DNA of 64,000 nucleotides from Thalassospira sp. MCCC 1A03138 (GCF_002115785.1 NZ_JFJY01000002.1:574689-638688), one strand, 5' to 3'. Shown: positions 29,556 through 39,951, numbered from the stretch's first letter. A program made the numbers and translations. The notes: generated by a model not told the origin, from the sequence alone.

Positions 29556-30562
29556 GCATTTCTGTTAATCCAGACAAGCTTTCTGGCATCAATCAGGTGA
29601 TGGGTGATGTGCTGATCCGCCATCGTTCCTTTAAAACCGGGTTGGCACGGCTTGATGAATGCATGCAGTCCTATACGGGCTATGGAGAGCCGGTTTGTAT
29701 GCTTCTGCATGGTCCTTCAGGGGTTGGGAAGTCGACGCTTGCAAAGGCTTTTCTCGTCGATAACCAACCTGTCGAAGCCCAGGACCGTAAATTGGTTCCG
29801 GTTCTGAGCGCCGTAATCCCTGTGCCGGCGACAATGAAGAATATGGCGTCCGAGCTTCTCGATAAGCTTGGCGACCCTCTTTCCGATCGGGGCACACTTG
29901 AACAAAGAACCAAAAGACTTCGCAAGCTGCTCCGGGAGTGCGGAACGAAACTCATCATCCTTGATGAGTTTCAGCACTTTATCGATCGCAAGAGCGAGCA
30001 GGTAATCCTTGATGTTTCTGATTGGCTCAAGAACCTCATTTCCAACACATCGATCCCGGTGGCTTTGGTTGGGCTTCCGTATTCGAGAAATGTTCTGTCG
30101 GCCAATGAACAGCTGATGCGGCGTTTCAGTTATCAGACAGAACTCTCGCCCTTTGACTGGGATGACAAGGCGGAGCGTGCAGAGTTCATCAGGATTCTCG
30201 ACGCTGTAGACGGAAAGCTAACAGATATCTTGGGAAGCCGAAGCGATTTGAAGAGCCAAGCTGTCCGCTGCCATGCTGCGACGAAAGGCTTGATTTCTCT
30301 GCTGATCAAGCTACTCCATGGTGCCGCCTACGAATCAGCCAAATGCAATGCTTCGTCAATAACCCGGCAGCACCTTGCCAAATCGTTCAGAGAGCGCCTT
30401 GTACCAGACAAGGCAGTTCTCAATCCGTTTCTCGACAGTTGGGATGGGCAAGCAATCGACCCGCTTCCCGAGAGCAGGCATATGTCGGTGGCGGGATGCA
30501 TCCCGTCGATTAGCGCGAGATCACGTTCTCAAAACGTTAACGAAGTCCTCTCAGCAAGGTGA
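29552..30562 (+). CDS. tnsC: Tn7-like AAA+ regulator TnsC
   Basis: This 336-residue AAA+ ATPase would link the target selector (TniQ/TnsD) to the transposase and impose target immunity. Walker A is GPSGVGKST at residues 54-62 and Walker B is KLIILDEFQHF. Sensor and arginine-finger regions follow around MRRFSYQTELSPFDWD, typical of TniB/TnsC proteins. The length is shorter than Tn7 TnsC (about 555 residues) and closer to the TniB-like group. It overlaps tnsB by 4 bp and its stop precedes tniQ by 5 bp. Confidence 0.92.
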   Translation: MSISVNPDKLSGINQVMGDVLIRHRSFKTGLARLDECMQSYTGYGEPVCMLLHGPSGVGKSTLAKAFLVDNQPVEAQDRKLVPVLSAVIPVPATMKNMASELLDKLGDPLSDRGTLEQRTKRLRKLLRECGTKLIILDEFQHFIDRKSEQVILDVSDWLKNLISNTSIPVALVGLPYSRNVLSANEQLMRRFSYQTELSPFDWDDKAERAEFIRILDAVDGKLTDILGSRSDLKSQAVRCHAATKGLISLLIKLLHGAAYESAKCNASSITRQHLAKSFRERLVPDKAVLNPFLDSWDGQAIDPLPESRHMSVAGCIPSISARSRSQNVNEVLSAR

Positions 30563-30567
30563 GACAC

Positions 30568-32433
30568 ATGTCAGGTGATCGGTCACTACTGGTACGTCCT
30601 AAGCCGGAAAAGGCTGAGAGCTTCCGAGGATATCTGCTCAGGGTTTCGACGGAAAATGGTTATCACAATGCAAACTGGATGCTGAGGCAGCTTGGTATTC
30701 ATCCACGCACATATTTGCCGCGTGATGACATTGCAAAGTTGGCAAGCGCGCTAAATCTCCAGGACCGCGAGCTTTCAAATATGCAGAACCGAGTTGTGGC
30801 GCCTCGGTGGGTTCGTGTGGGGGCGCATGAAGTTCATATCTGTGCACAGGAAAGGCGTTCCTTTCGCTATTGTCCTGAATGCTTGAGCGAAGCTCCGTAC
30901 CATCGTGCCGTGTGGGATCTCAAGCTTTTAAGTGCCTGCCCGAAACACGGGACATATCTGCTTGAAAGTTGCAGAAAATGTGATCGCCGTATTGGTTGGG
31001 GGCGTGAGAACCTTCTGGAGTGTAACTGTGGTGCGGATTTGAGGTCGTTCCGGCCGCGTTCAGCACCCGATAAAACAATAGGTTTCTGCAGGTTGCTGGA
31101 GAAGCGTCTCCACGGTCAGCTGGCAGACGAAAGCTGCTCCTTGCATCCGGCATTTCAGAAGTTGAGTTTCACGGACCTTCTGAATCACACGATGTTCCTA
31201 GCGGCTTATATTTCAGGTCGAGGGCGTGGGACCGGCCGACAACTGTTTTACAATCTTGCCGCTGATGCGTTGCGTGAGGTGTTTGACCGGGTTTCTGTGA
31301 TTCTTGCTGATTGGCCGAACGGGTTTCACTTGCTGCTTGATGAGGTGCGGCAATTCACCGAACAAGACGTTGGAAAACATGTCGGGCTCGAGGCAGAATT
31401 TCGATCGCTCTACACCAATCTGTTTCGTAAGCAGCAGGAAGTTGAGCATCTACATCTCATCCGGGCCGAATTTGCCAAATACATTGAAGGCAAATGGTTT
31501 GCTGGGTTTGTCGTGCCAACCAGTAAACGACTGTCAGAGGAATGGTCCCAAGATCAGTCGTTTATTACGGTTGCGGAAGCAGCACGACGCCTTGGTATTC
31601 ATCCAAGTATCCTGAGACGTGATATCGCCGAGGGAAGTTTGGCTGCAACCACGAGACAGATGCAAAGCAGATGTCTTCGCGTCATAGAGGTCTCGGAGGT
31701 TGAGCGGTACCGAAACGCGCGCGAAAACCTGCTTGGAACCAATGACGCTCAGGAACTGCTAGGCGTTTCAAAGCACCCACTCATGAAACTGGTGAACGCA
31801 GGCTTGATCAAAGCCGTCAAGGGGCCGAAGGTTGATGGTTCTCAGCACTGGGCCTTCAAAAAGTGTGATATCGGGGAATTTCTTGCATCCTTGATTAATC
31901 GTGCGAACCGATACAGTTCGGCAGAAGAACCGATAGCCTTTGATAAAGCAGTGCGCCGCTGTACGGCCAAGGGTCTTTGTATTGTTGACTTGGTACAGTC
32001 GATCCTAAGCGGAGAGCTAAAAGCTCTTAGGCACGCTAGGAACGGAATAAAGCTGAATGATCTGTTCTTCAATGAACCAGACTTTCGAGCTTTTCTATAT
32101 AACGAGAAACGTACTATCAAATGGGCTGTTACCATTCGTGAAGCTGCAAGAATGCTTGGGTTAAACGAAGAGGCAACACGTAATCTCGTGCAAAAAGGAT
32201 TTCTTGAAACAATCTCTGTTCCATTAGACGGGCGTCTTCGCAGGCAGGTTTCATTGGATGCGATCGAGGGGTTCAAAGCGAATTATATTTCAGCTTCCTG
32301 CTTGGCAGCACATAAGAATACTTCGGCCAGATCTGTCGTTGCTCAGCTGAAGGAATTTGGGACCAGCCCTGTTACTGGGCCAGCGATTGATGGAAGTCGC
32401 CAATACTTCTTCAGAAGATCAGCGACAGGATAG
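30568..32433 (+). CDS. tniQ: TniQ/TnsD-like target selector with tandem helix-turn-helix modules
   Basis: This 621-residue protein should recognise the attachment site. The N-terminal TniQ domain (about 1-160) starts RPKPEKAESFRGYLLRVS and has zinc ligands in YCPECLSE, ACPKHG, CRKC and CNCG. A helical middle follows. From residue 331 on there are three clear excisionase/MerR-like helix-turn-helix modules: FITVAEAARRLGIHPSILRR, TNDAQELLGVSKHPLMKLVN and VTIREAARMLGLNEEATRNL. A possible fourth lies at 574-616. This modular reader is unlike the Tn7 TnsD tail and is a candidate for reading the gyrB 3' end. ATG at 30568 is preferred over a GTG three codons earlier. Confidence 0.85.
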   Translation: MSGDRSLLVRPKPEKAESFRGYLLRVSTENGYHNANWMLRQLGIHPRTYLPRDDIAKLASALNLQDRELSNMQNRVVAPRWVRVGAHEVHICAQERRSFRYCPECLSEAPYHRAVWDLKLLSACPKHGTYLLESCRKCDRRIGWGRENLLECNCGADLRSFRPRSAPDKTIGFCRLLEKRLHGQLADESCSLHPAFQKLSFTDLLNHTMFLAAYISGRGRGTGRQLFYNLAADALREVFDRVSVILADWPNGFHLLLDEVRQFTEQDVGKHVGLEAEFRSLYTNLFRKQQEVEHLHLIRAEFAKYIEGKWFAGFVVPTSKRLSEEWSQDQSFITVAEAARRLGIHPSILRRDIAEGSLAATTRQMQSRCLRVIEVSEVERYRNARENLLGTNDAQELLGVSKHPLMKLVNAGLIKAVKGPKVDGSQHWAFKKCDIGEFLASLINRANRYSSAEEPIAFDKAVRRCTAKGLCIVDLVQSILSGELKALRHARNGIKLNDLFFNEPDFRAFLYNEKRTIKWAVTIREAARMLGLNEEATRNLVQKGFLETISVPLDGRLRRQVSLDAIEGFKANYISASCLAAHKNTSARSVVAQLKEFGTSPVTGPAIDGSRQYFFRRSATG

Positions 32434-32552
32434 GACGCTAGCTCAAACGGATTGGCTGGTGGCGGAACTGGGGCGAATTGATTAACTCTTCTTCAGTATG
32501 TCGCCAATCTAATGACTGCGACGCAACGACAGCAGTGGTTGCCCGCTTTCCG

Positions 32553-32586
32553 AAGCCCGCGCTTGTCGCGGGCTTTCGTGTTTTTT
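32553..32586 (+). terminator. Terminator after the tns operon
   Basis: A 9-bp perfect stem (AAGCCCGCG with CGCGGGCTT) with a 5-nt loop is followed by TCGTGTTTTTT. It closes the tnsABC-tniQ operon, 120 bp after tniQ. Confidence 0.85.
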
Positions 32587-32701
32587 GCCAATTAAATCGA
32601 ACAATTAATGCCCTGTGATGAACGACGGTCGATAGAAGAAAACTTTTTTGACAATAACCATTTACGTTAGAAAAAAAAGATGATCACTATATTAGAAGGA
32701 G

Positions 32702-34195
32702 ATGTTCTGGGTAGGGATTCGACGCTTGGTGAAGTACACAAATAATCCACCTGATGCAGCTGCGCTTATGACTTCTGCGCGGAGCTTTGGAAATTACGAT
32801 CTGCCAAGTGCACTTGCTGATCTGTTGGATAATAGCATCAAGGCCAAGGCGTACTCTATTGATATTCTCTGTATTCGTCACGACGGCGAACCGGTAGTCC
32901 GAATTCTCGACGACGGCCATGGCATGAGCGAAGAGGAACTTTATGATGCCATGCGACCTGCAAGTGCAAATCCAGATGACGAGCGCGCTCCCGACGATTT
33001 AGGGCGCTTTGGTTGGGGCATGAAGTCCGCGTCGCTTTCTCAATGTAGGCATTTAACTGTTCTGACGAGAAAGGAAGGCGTTCTTTCTGGTGCAAGTTGG
33101 GATCTTGATGATCTTGCCGACTGGAAAATGGGGATACTCGAGCCCTTCGAAATTGAAAATATTGCGAACAGCAAGCTTCTTGAGCGTGATGGAACTGAAG
33201 TCATATGGACCAAATGCGACCGCCTTTCCGAGTTTGGAAGGGTTAGCAGCAAGGGCTTCAACGAGATAGTCGCGCACGCCAAGTCTGAATTGGCACTTAC
33301 GTTTCACCGCTATATTGCGGGGGAGTTCGGCCTCAGAAAGTTGAAGATCTCGTTCAATGGTGGGCTGCTTGCTCCTGTCGATCCGTTCTTGCGCGATCAT
33401 TTGGCAACTCAGGAAGGTCCAGTGGAGCATCTCGAACTGGAAGGTAAACCGTTCAATGTTCAGGCCTTCATCCTGCCGCATTTCTCGAAGATTTCGTCAC
33501 ATGACCATGAGAGGTTGGGCGGTGAGGAAGGCTTCGTCCGAAACCAGGGTTTCTACATCTATCGGCAGAATCGCTTGATAATGCATGGCACTTGGTTTCG
33601 GCTGGTGCGACATGGTGAGTTGTCTCAGTTGGTCAGGGTAGCCGTGAGCATCCCCAATAGCCTCGACGCAATCTGGAAGATTACGGTGGATAAGTCTGAA
33701 GCCCAGCTGCCATCTGGATTGCGGTCACGATTGAAAGAAATCGTAAAGGGTCTCAAAAGCCAGTCTGGAAAAGTGTTTCAATCGCGCGGAGGTAGGATCA
33801 AGCCTACCGATGGTAAAACTCCAGTATGGGCAAAGTATGTCCGTAACGGTGAAGTTCGATATTACCTCAATCGCGAGCATCCCCTCATTTTGCAGTTGCT
33901 TGAGCATGAGAATGCCGAAGTCGCCCAATCATTCATGGCTACACTGGGAGTTATTGAGGATTGCTTTCCGGCAATCAGCATTGGCGAAGATTTTGCTGTG
34001 AGGCCTGAGATGATGAACCAGAGCGCTCTAGGTCGTGACGCTTTTATCGAACACCTCGAAACGGCCTTGCCATCTCTCCTCGCGCGCTCAGAAGGATCAT
34101 TCGAGAAGTTGTGGGAATTACTTCAGGTGACTGAGCCGTGGGCAGGCCAAACATCTGTTGTCGAGGAACATTTGAAGTCGAAAGGATGGTGGTAG
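32702..34195 (+). CDS. MORC-like GHKL ATPase of the defence cassette
   Basis: This 497-residue protein has a Bergerat-fold ATPase. The N box is ALADLLDNSIKA (Asn44), the G1 box is RILDDGHGMS and the G2 box is LGRFGWGMKSASLS. The last is typical of MORC and para-MORC proteins rather than histidine kinases. An S5-like middle domain follows (about 200-330). Such ATPases act as clamps in restriction-like systems with Z1 helicases. The start is uncertain: ATG at 32702 has AAGGAG directly touching it, so GTG at 32729 is also possible. The next gene begins at the base after the stop. Confidence 0.85.
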   Translation: MFWVGIRRLVKYTNNPPDAAALMTSARSFGNYDLPSALADLLDNSIKAKAYSIDILCIRHDGEPVVRILDDGHGMSEEELYDAMRPASANPDDERAPDDLGRFGWGMKSASLSQCRHLTVLTRKEGVLSGASWDLDDLADWKMGILEPFEIENIANSKLLERDGTEVIWTKCDRLSEFGRVSSKGFNEIVAHAKSELALTFHRYIAGEFGLRKLKISFNGGLLAPVDPFLRDHLATQEGPVEHLELEGKPFNVQAFILPHFSKISSHDHERLGGEEGFVRNQGFYIYRQNRLIMHGTWFRLVRHGELSQLVRVAVSIPNSLDAIWKITVDKSEAQLPSGLRSRLKEIVKGLKSQSGKVFQSRGGRIKPTDGKTPVWAKYVRNGEVRYYLNREHPLILQLLEHENAEVAQSFMATLGVIEDCFPAISIGEDFAVRPEMMNQSALGRDAFIEHLETALPSLLARSEGSFEKLWELLQVTEPWAGQTSVVEEHLKSKGWW

Positions 34196-36901
34196 ATGCA
34201 TGATGCAGAACTTGCCTATTTCCGTTTGAACATTGAACAAAAATACGCCGATCTTTTCGCGAGTGGCACGGGTTTGCCAGAAGGTACTATCGAAGAAATT
34301 GTGCGCGAAGGGCCTTTCAGTCATCTCGACGAGGAAGCAACAGTATTTATCATTCGCGAATTGCAAGCAAGTTTCAGGGTGACACAAAGACGTGGTGCCG
34401 TGATTTCTAAGGGACATCAGCCTTGGCTTTCAAAAAAGAAATCCGATCTGGAGTTTTATTACTGGAACCGTCTTAGTAAATTTTATCGAGAGACTGGAAC
34501 TCTACCATCTAGCGTAGTAGCAACACTTGATTCTGACACCGATGAAATCCTTGATCTTTGTGGTGATCCTCTAGACCCGTCGTACCAAGCGGTCCGAGGG
34601 ATGGTCATGGGCAACGTGCAGATGGGCAAAACAACCAATTATTCAGCCTTGATCTGTAAGGCTGCGGACGCTGGCTACCGAGTCATCATTCTTCTTGCTG
34701 GTATAACGAACTCTCTTCGGACACAAACGCAGGAACGTTTGGATGAAACTTTCATCGGAAAGGTTTCGGTTGCAAATGCCGCAGCTCAACAGTCTCTGCC
34801 GATCCAGAGGTTCGCAACAGAAAGGCGAATCCCGGCTGTCGGAACTACCAGAGATTCAGACTTCAAAGCCGGAAGGGACGGAATTTATTTCGGTTTGACG
34901 GGTCACCAAGAGCCGATGATTTTTGTGACCAAGAAGAACAAGTCTGTGCTTGAAAGACTTGAGAAGTGGATCGACGATCAAGAACAGACTGGTGGTTTTG
35001 AACTGCCGCTTCTTCTTATCGATGATGAGGCGGACAATGCGTCAATCAACACGGCAAAGGATCCAAAGCTCACGACTGCAATAAACGGGATTATTCGGCA
35101 GATTTTGAACCGTTTCCCAAGGTCCGTTTACGTTGGATATACAGCAACACCTTTTGCCAACATCTTCATCGATCCTGAAACGTCCGAAGATATGGAGCAT
35201 GACGATCTGTTTCCTGGAAACTTCATCAAGGCCCTCGATCCGCCCTCAAATTATGTGGGCTCGCATCGGGTCTTTAGAGAAGACGGTGATTTGCGGGAGA
35301 ATATGGTCAAAACTGTTGATGACTATCGAGTGCTTTTGCCCCTCAAGCATAAGAGTGGCGATTTAGTAAGTGATTTACCCGAAAGTCTGAAGCACGCGAT
35401 CCGGGTTTTCTGTTTAACTCGCGCAATTCGAGTTTTTCAAGGAAAGGGGCATGCACATTGTTCGATGATGATCAATGTCAGCCGTTTCAATGCCATTCAG
35501 ACTCAAATTTTAGGCCATACTCATGAGTACCTTGGTGAACTAAAGTATGCAGTTTCGGTTCATGCTTCTCTCGATCCGGATAACATCCATGACGAGACGA
35601 TGACTAAATTGCAGGAAAGCTTTGAGAGTGAATACTCCGACTTAGACTACAACTGGTCTGATGTGCTTTCAAATCTTAACGAAGGGATTCAGAGCATCGA
35701 GGTCCGTACTGTAAACATGCAAGGTGGAGTGCTTGACTATACGCTCAACAAAGAGCACGGCCTTCACGTCATAGCCATTGGTGGTCTTGCACTTTCCCGC
35801 GGTTTGACGCTCGAGGGACTGACCGTATCCTATCTCCTACGAAATGTGGGGGCGAGCGACACACTTATGCAGATGGCACGCTGGTTCGGTTATCGCCCCG
35901 GCTATGAGCACATTTGTCGCCTGTACCTACCAAAGATGTCCTTCGATCACTACGAATATGTAGATGAGGCTACCGAGGAGCTTCGTAGAGAAGTCAAGCG
36001 TATGAAAGCTGCCAACAGTACACCGGCGGATTTCGGTCTTAAGGTTCGTCAAAGCCCTTTGGCAATCCGGGTGACGGCTGCCAATAAAATGCGGACGGCA
36101 GAAAAGCTGACTGTCGCTCAAGACTACTCCGCTCGTCACGTCGAAGGTCATGCGCTGCCAAATGATACCCAAAAAAGTGCTGAAAATTACGCATCCGTGT
36201 CGTCTTTCTTGGAGCAGTTCGGAGACCCTAAAAAAGCGACAAAAGGCTATCTTTTTTGGGATAATGTAAACGGTCGAGAAGTGTTGAACTTGATCGACAG
36301 GTTCAATTTTGGAGCACATGCCGATCTCTCCAAGATCTCGGATACATCTCTTTTTCAGGACTACATTCAAGATCGCATTTCTGGCGAAATGTCTGTTTGG
36401 GATGTCGCAATTCCAATGCGTCAGACTGATGGTAAACCACTGTTGTTTGCGGGCCAGAATCTCTCACTGAGAAGGCGAGAAAAGGGTTTGGTTAAAAATG
36501 GATCTTATAAGGTTTATGGCGGGAGGAGCAGGGTCGCTGATCAACCAGATGCTGAGATTGAACTTGATGAAGACCAAAAACGGATTGCAACTCAGCGAGT
36601 AGCCAATGACCAATACAAAAAGGAGCGTGCGGCCTGTAGCGTTCGTAAGCGCCCGTTGATGCTAATTCATATCTTCGAGCCCAGTCTGCGTAACGACAAA
36701 GATCACAAAGAACAGTCCGACGATATACTGAGAGTGGGTGATGTCGCTGTAACGTTGTCTTTCTGTCTGCCAGAGACCAAGCAGCCGGCAAAAGAGCACA
36801 CTTACCAGGTTAACGCAGTTTATCTGGCGCAACTTAGAGACCAGTACGAATTCGAAGAGGACGACGACGCCGAGGCTATGTTGGGGGAGCAAGATGCTTG
36901 A
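34196..36901 (+). CDS. Z1-domain helicase-like ATPase
   Basis: This 901-residue superfamily II type protein has a Z1 domain. Walker A is GNVQMGKTT (residues 139-147), the DExx box is LLLIDDEAD near 275, motif III is TATPFANI near 316, and the C-terminal helicase motifs are ALSRGLTLEGLTVSYL near 532 and LMQMARWFGYRPGY near 558. Z1 proteins are found in predicted restriction systems with MORC-like ATPases and PD-(D/E)XK nucleases, where they are thought to move on or remodel DNA. There is no spacing to the preceding gene and an 8-bp overlap with the next, which shows a single operon. Confidence 0.88.
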   Translation: MHDAELAYFRLNIEQKYADLFASGTGLPEGTIEEIVREGPFSHLDEEATVFIIRELQASFRVTQRRGAVISKGHQPWLSKKKSDLEFYYWNRLSKFYRETGTLPSSVVATLDSDTDEILDLCGDPLDPSYQAVRGMVMGNVQMGKTTNYSALICKAADAGYRVIILLAGITNSLRTQTQERLDETFIGKVSVANAAAQQSLPIQRFATERRIPAVGTTRDSDFKAGRDGIYFGLTGHQEPMIFVTKKNKSVLERLEKWIDDQEQTGGFELPLLLIDDEADNASINTAKDPKLTTAINGIIRQILNRFPRSVYVGYTATPFANIFIDPETSEDMEHDDLFPGNFIKALDPPSNYVGSHRVFREDGDLRENMVKTVDDYRVLLPLKHKSGDLVSDLPESLKHAIRVFCLTRAIRVFQGKGHAHCSMMINVSRFNAIQTQILGHTHEYLGELKYAVSVHASLDPDNIHDETMTKLQESFESEYSDLDYNWSDVLSNLNEGIQSIEVRTVNMQGGVLDYTLNKEHGLHVIAIGGLALSRGLTLEGLTVSYLLRNVGASDTLMQMARWFGYRPGYEHICRLYLPKMSFDHYEYVDEATEELRREVKRMKAANSTPADFGLKVRQSPLAIRVTAANKMRTAEKLTVAQDYSARHVEGHALPNDTQKSAENYASVSSFLEQFGDPKKATKGYLFWDNVNGREVLNLIDRFNFGAHADLSKISDTSLFQDYIQDRISGEMSVWDVAIPMRQTDGKPLLFAGQNLSLRRREKGLVKNGSYKVYGGRSRVADQPDAEIELDEDQKRIATQRVANDQYKKERAACSVRKRPLMLIHIFEPSLRNDKDHKEQSDDILRVGDVAVTLSFCLPETKQPAKEHTYQVNAVYLAQLRDQYEFEEDDDAEAMLGEQDA

Positions 36902-37880
36902 GCGATGGAGATCTCTTAGCCCGGCACCCGAAATCGGCGCGCGCAATGTTCTCATTGCCGACAGTGCTCATCCACTCGATTTCCGGATCGGTCGAGATTG
37001 CCGTGGGCGTTTTGTTTTCATGCTTGATACAGATAAACCTGTCGACAAAAGACCAGTTCTTCCCAGTGTCAAGGGTATGTTGATCGAGCTGGAAAATTTG
37101 GCAAATGACCGAACGCGTCTAGTTGTGGTCCTGCAAGATGATGCGGATCTTCAGAACTTCTCACTGATGTGTACTGGGTTGATGCTCGCAACCAATGCAA
37201 TTTCGGCATCCCGATCACCTGAGGGTCTCCTAAAAACGCTCGAAGAACTGCATCGTTGGCACGAAATGTTGAAGAGACGTCGTGACAATCGACTAACCCG
37301 GAGCGAGAGGATTGGTTTGGTCGGCGAGCTTCTGTTTCTAAGAGACGAGCTACTGCCGCGAATGGAAATCTTACCTGCACTTCTCGCTTGGACAGGGCAT
37401 GAGGGGCACGAGCAGGACTTTGTAATTTCTTCAGCGATTTTTGAGGTGAAAACTCAAGTCGTAACCGCAGATCGCATGATTTCGATTTCATCTGAGGATC
37501 AGTTGGATCCTGTGCAGGGACGTATATTACTTTGCAACCAAGGCATTTCTCCAGTGCCAAGCGGCACATCCAATGCATGCACTCTCAATTCTATTGTGAA
37601 AGAACTGGTTGGCCTTGCTAAAGCTACTGGAGGTGCTGCATCTGATCTTCTTGCCATTGGGCTGTTGGAAGCAGGTTATGAGCCGCATGAAGAGTACGAC
37701 GACGAGATCTGGATGCTGGTGGACAGAGCTGTTTACGAAATCAGGGGTGATTTCCCACGTATAGAACGCGCCGAACTTAGGCACGGGGTGGAGCAAGTAC
37801 GTTACAGAATCCGTGTTTCTGACTGTCAGCCCTACGGAGTAGACCTGCACTCGACTTTGGAGAAACTGATATATGGATGA
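36894..37880 (+). CDS. PD-(D/E)XK nuclease (DUF4420-like)
   Basis: This 328-residue protein is the likely DNA-cutting subunit. The restriction-endonuclease core is seen as GLVGELLFLRDELLP (Glu145), EQDFVISSAIFEVKT (Asp175, Glu184, Lys186). The arrangement E...D...ExK is complete. The N-terminal 110 residues may form a separate binding domain. DUF4420-like proteins (annotated as PD-(D/E)XK motif proteins) occur next to Z1 and MORC-like genes. The gene overlaps both neighbours by 8 bp. Confidence 0.8.
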   Translation: MLERWRSLSPAPEIGARNVLIADSAHPLDFRIGRDCRGRFVFMLDTDKPVDKRPVLPSVKGMLIELENLANDRTRLVVVLQDDADLQNFSLMCTGLMLATNAISASRSPEGLLKTLEELHRWHEMLKRRRDNRLTRSERIGLVGELLFLRDELLPRMEILPALLAWTGHEGHEQDFVISSAIFEVKTQVVTADRMISISSEDQLDPVQGRILLCNQGISPVPSGTSNACTLNSIVKELVGLAKATGGAASDLLAIGLLEAGYEPHEEYDDEIWMLVDRAVYEIRGDFPRIERAELRHGVEQVRYRIRVSDCQPYGVDLHSTLEKLIYG

Positions 37881-39951
37881 TCTGGATGTGGCGTTTCAGG
37901 ATCTACGCGAAGATGTAATGCTTGAGGCAGAAGCAAGTGGATTGTTTCAGGAAGAGGCGTTTTTTGAAATATACGCCGAGGCCGCGAGCGAGAACGGCGA
38001 CACAATAGATCTTGAGTACGCACATTGCAGAAAAGAAGGAGGTTCTCGACCTTATCGTGTAGATGGCCATGCGTTTGATGCGGATCGTGGGACGCTTTAT
38101 TTAGCGGTCTGTGACTACCGGGAAGGAAAGGATCTACAGTCACTTCAGGCGTCACGGATTGATTCTGCACTGAAGCAGGCCACCAATTTTTTTGAGAATG
38201 CTCTCTCACCTGATTTTATCAATGCGCTCGAAGATAGTAGTTCTGCGTTTTCAGCTGCCTATCCGATATATTCGAACCAGCATACCATCCGACGGTTACG
38301 TGTGATTTTATTGTCCAATGCTCGCCTCGTTGCTAGGAAGCCTCCACAGCTGGTGGCAAACGTTGCGGGGGTTCCTGTCGTTTATACAGTGCTCGACGTT
38401 GCTAGGTATGCTGAGATTCAGAGATCAAGGGCAGCACCTGAAGCTATCGAGGTTGATCTAGAAGAAATCTCCGGTAGTCCAATTCCTTGTCTAAGAGCTT
38501 CTCGCTCATCGGCTGATTATGAAGCCTATCTGTTGGCAATCCCAGGTGAACTGTTGGCCGAAGTTTATGGGCTCTATGGGGCACGTTTACTTGAACAGAA
38601 TGTAAGAACCTATCTCCAGGCAAGAACGAAGGTAAACAAGGGAATTCTTGCGACGATTCGCAAAGAGCCCGAGATGTTTTTCGCTTATAATAACGGTCTG
38701 ACAGCGACGGCATCCGGGGTAGAGCTCAAGGAGCTGGGTGACGGTCAGCTCGCCATCTCGGCCATTCGTGACCTTCAGATCGTGAACGGAGGGCAGACAA
38801 CAGCTTCTATCCTGTATGCAAAGGATGTGGGAAAGGCTGCACTGGACCAAGTTCATGTTCAAATGAAGTTGTCGGTTGTACCCGAAAGTGCCGTCGAAAA
38901 AGTAGTCCCGCTTATTTCGCGCTATGCGAACACGCAAAACCGTATCTCTGAAGCAGATTTCTTCTCAAACCATCGATTTCATTTGCAGATGGAACGCTAT
39001 TCGCGGGTTCTCGCAGCTCCGCCTCGGGATGGGGCGCTCTCAGGAGAGAAATGGTTCTATGAGCGTGCGCGGGGCCAGTACCAAGATGGTATGGCCTATG
39101 CTAGCCAGTCGGAAAGACGAAAGTACCAGGTTGAGTTTCCCAAGGCTAAAGTCATGGTCAAAACGGATCTCGCAAAATACGTGGTCACCTTCCATTGCCG
39201 TCCTGATATTGTCTCTAAAGGCGCGCAGAAATGCTTTATGCATTTCGCTGACGAAACGGTGAAGTCATGGAAAACCCATCAGGCCGACTACAACGAAACT
39301 TGGTTCAAAAATGCGTGCTCTATGGCGCTGTTGTTCAGGTGGACTGACAAGATGATCGCGCAATCGGATTGGTATCAGCTTGATCGCGGTTTCAAGTCGC
39401 AGACTGTGGCCTATACGATGGCTTGGCTTGCTCATCATGTACGGAGCATTGGGCAGGCGTCGCTCAACTGGGATATCATCTGGTCGTCGCAGGATGTACC
39501 TGATGAGCTTCAAGAGTTCATCATTACGCTTGCGCCTCAAGTGGCACGTGCGATTAGAAGCACCCCCACTAACGTGCGAAATGTGGGCGAGTACTGCAAA
39601 ATGCAGGCTTGCTGGGAGGCAGTGTCAAAGGCTGACTTCGATGTGACAGCTCTCCCTGAACATGTTTTGGTCAGTGTCGATGAAGAAAAAGATTTGAGAA
39701 AAGACGGGCGTAACACGAAAAAAATCGATAACGAGATTAATCTTGATGTCGTACTGCTTTCGATTGTCGCAAAAGCGGATATCGTTCGCAAAAATGCAAA
39801 AGAAAAACATCTTCTTACCGACAAATCGAATAGCGCCTTGGCGAAATTGGCCGTTGGAAATATCTCGCTTTCCAGACCTGAAAGGAATGCGATGAAACTT
39901 CTTATCGACCGATTGGCTGAAGAAGGCACCCCGGTTGAGGTGCTTGGCTAG
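37873..39951 (+). CDS. AIPR family protein (abortive infection type)
   Basis: This 692-residue protein has the AIPR signatures FFAYNNGLTATA (near residue 267) and LQIVNGGQTTASILYA (near 301), followed by VPLISRYANTQNRISEADFF. The family name comes from abortive-infection phage resistance proteins. Its biochemical role is not established; it is a conserved partner of Z1/MORC/nuclease cassettes. The N-terminal region (about 1-160) looks like a small nuclease-type fold with VDGHAFDADRGTLYLAVCDY. It is the last gene of the four-gene operon and converges with the methyltransferase, 45 bp apart. Confidence 0.85.
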   Translation: MDDLDVAFQDLREDVMLEAEASGLFQEEAFFEIYAEAASENGDTIDLEYAHCRKEGGSRPYRVDGHAFDADRGTLYLAVCDYREGKDLQSLQASRIDSALKQATNFFENALSPDFINALEDSSSAFSAAYPIYSNQHTIRRLRVILLSNARLVARKPPQLVANVAGVPVVYTVLDVARYAEIQRSRAAPEAIEVDLEEISGSPIPCLRASRSSADYEAYLLAIPGELLAEVYGLYGARLLEQNVRTYLQARTKVNKGILATIRKEPEMFFAYNNGLTATASGVELKELGDGQLAISAIRDLQIVNGGQTTASILYAKDVGKAALDQVHVQMKLSVVPESAVEKVVPLISRYANTQNRISEADFFSNHRFHLQMERYSRVLAAPPRDGALSGEKWFYERARGQYQDGMAYASQSERRKYQVEFPKAKVMVKTDLAKYVVTFHCRPDIVSKGAQKCFMHFADETVKSWKTHQADYNETWFKNACSMALLFRWTDKMIAQSDWYQLDRGFKSQTVAYTMAWLAHHVRSIGQASLNWDIIWSSQDVPDELQEFIITLAPQVARAIRSTPTNVRNVGEYCKMQACWEAVSKADFDVTALPEHVLVSVDEEKDLRKDGRNTKKIDNEINLDVVLLSIVAKADIVRKNAKEKHLLTDKSNSALAKLAVGNISLSRPERNAMKLLIDRLAEEGTPVEVLG

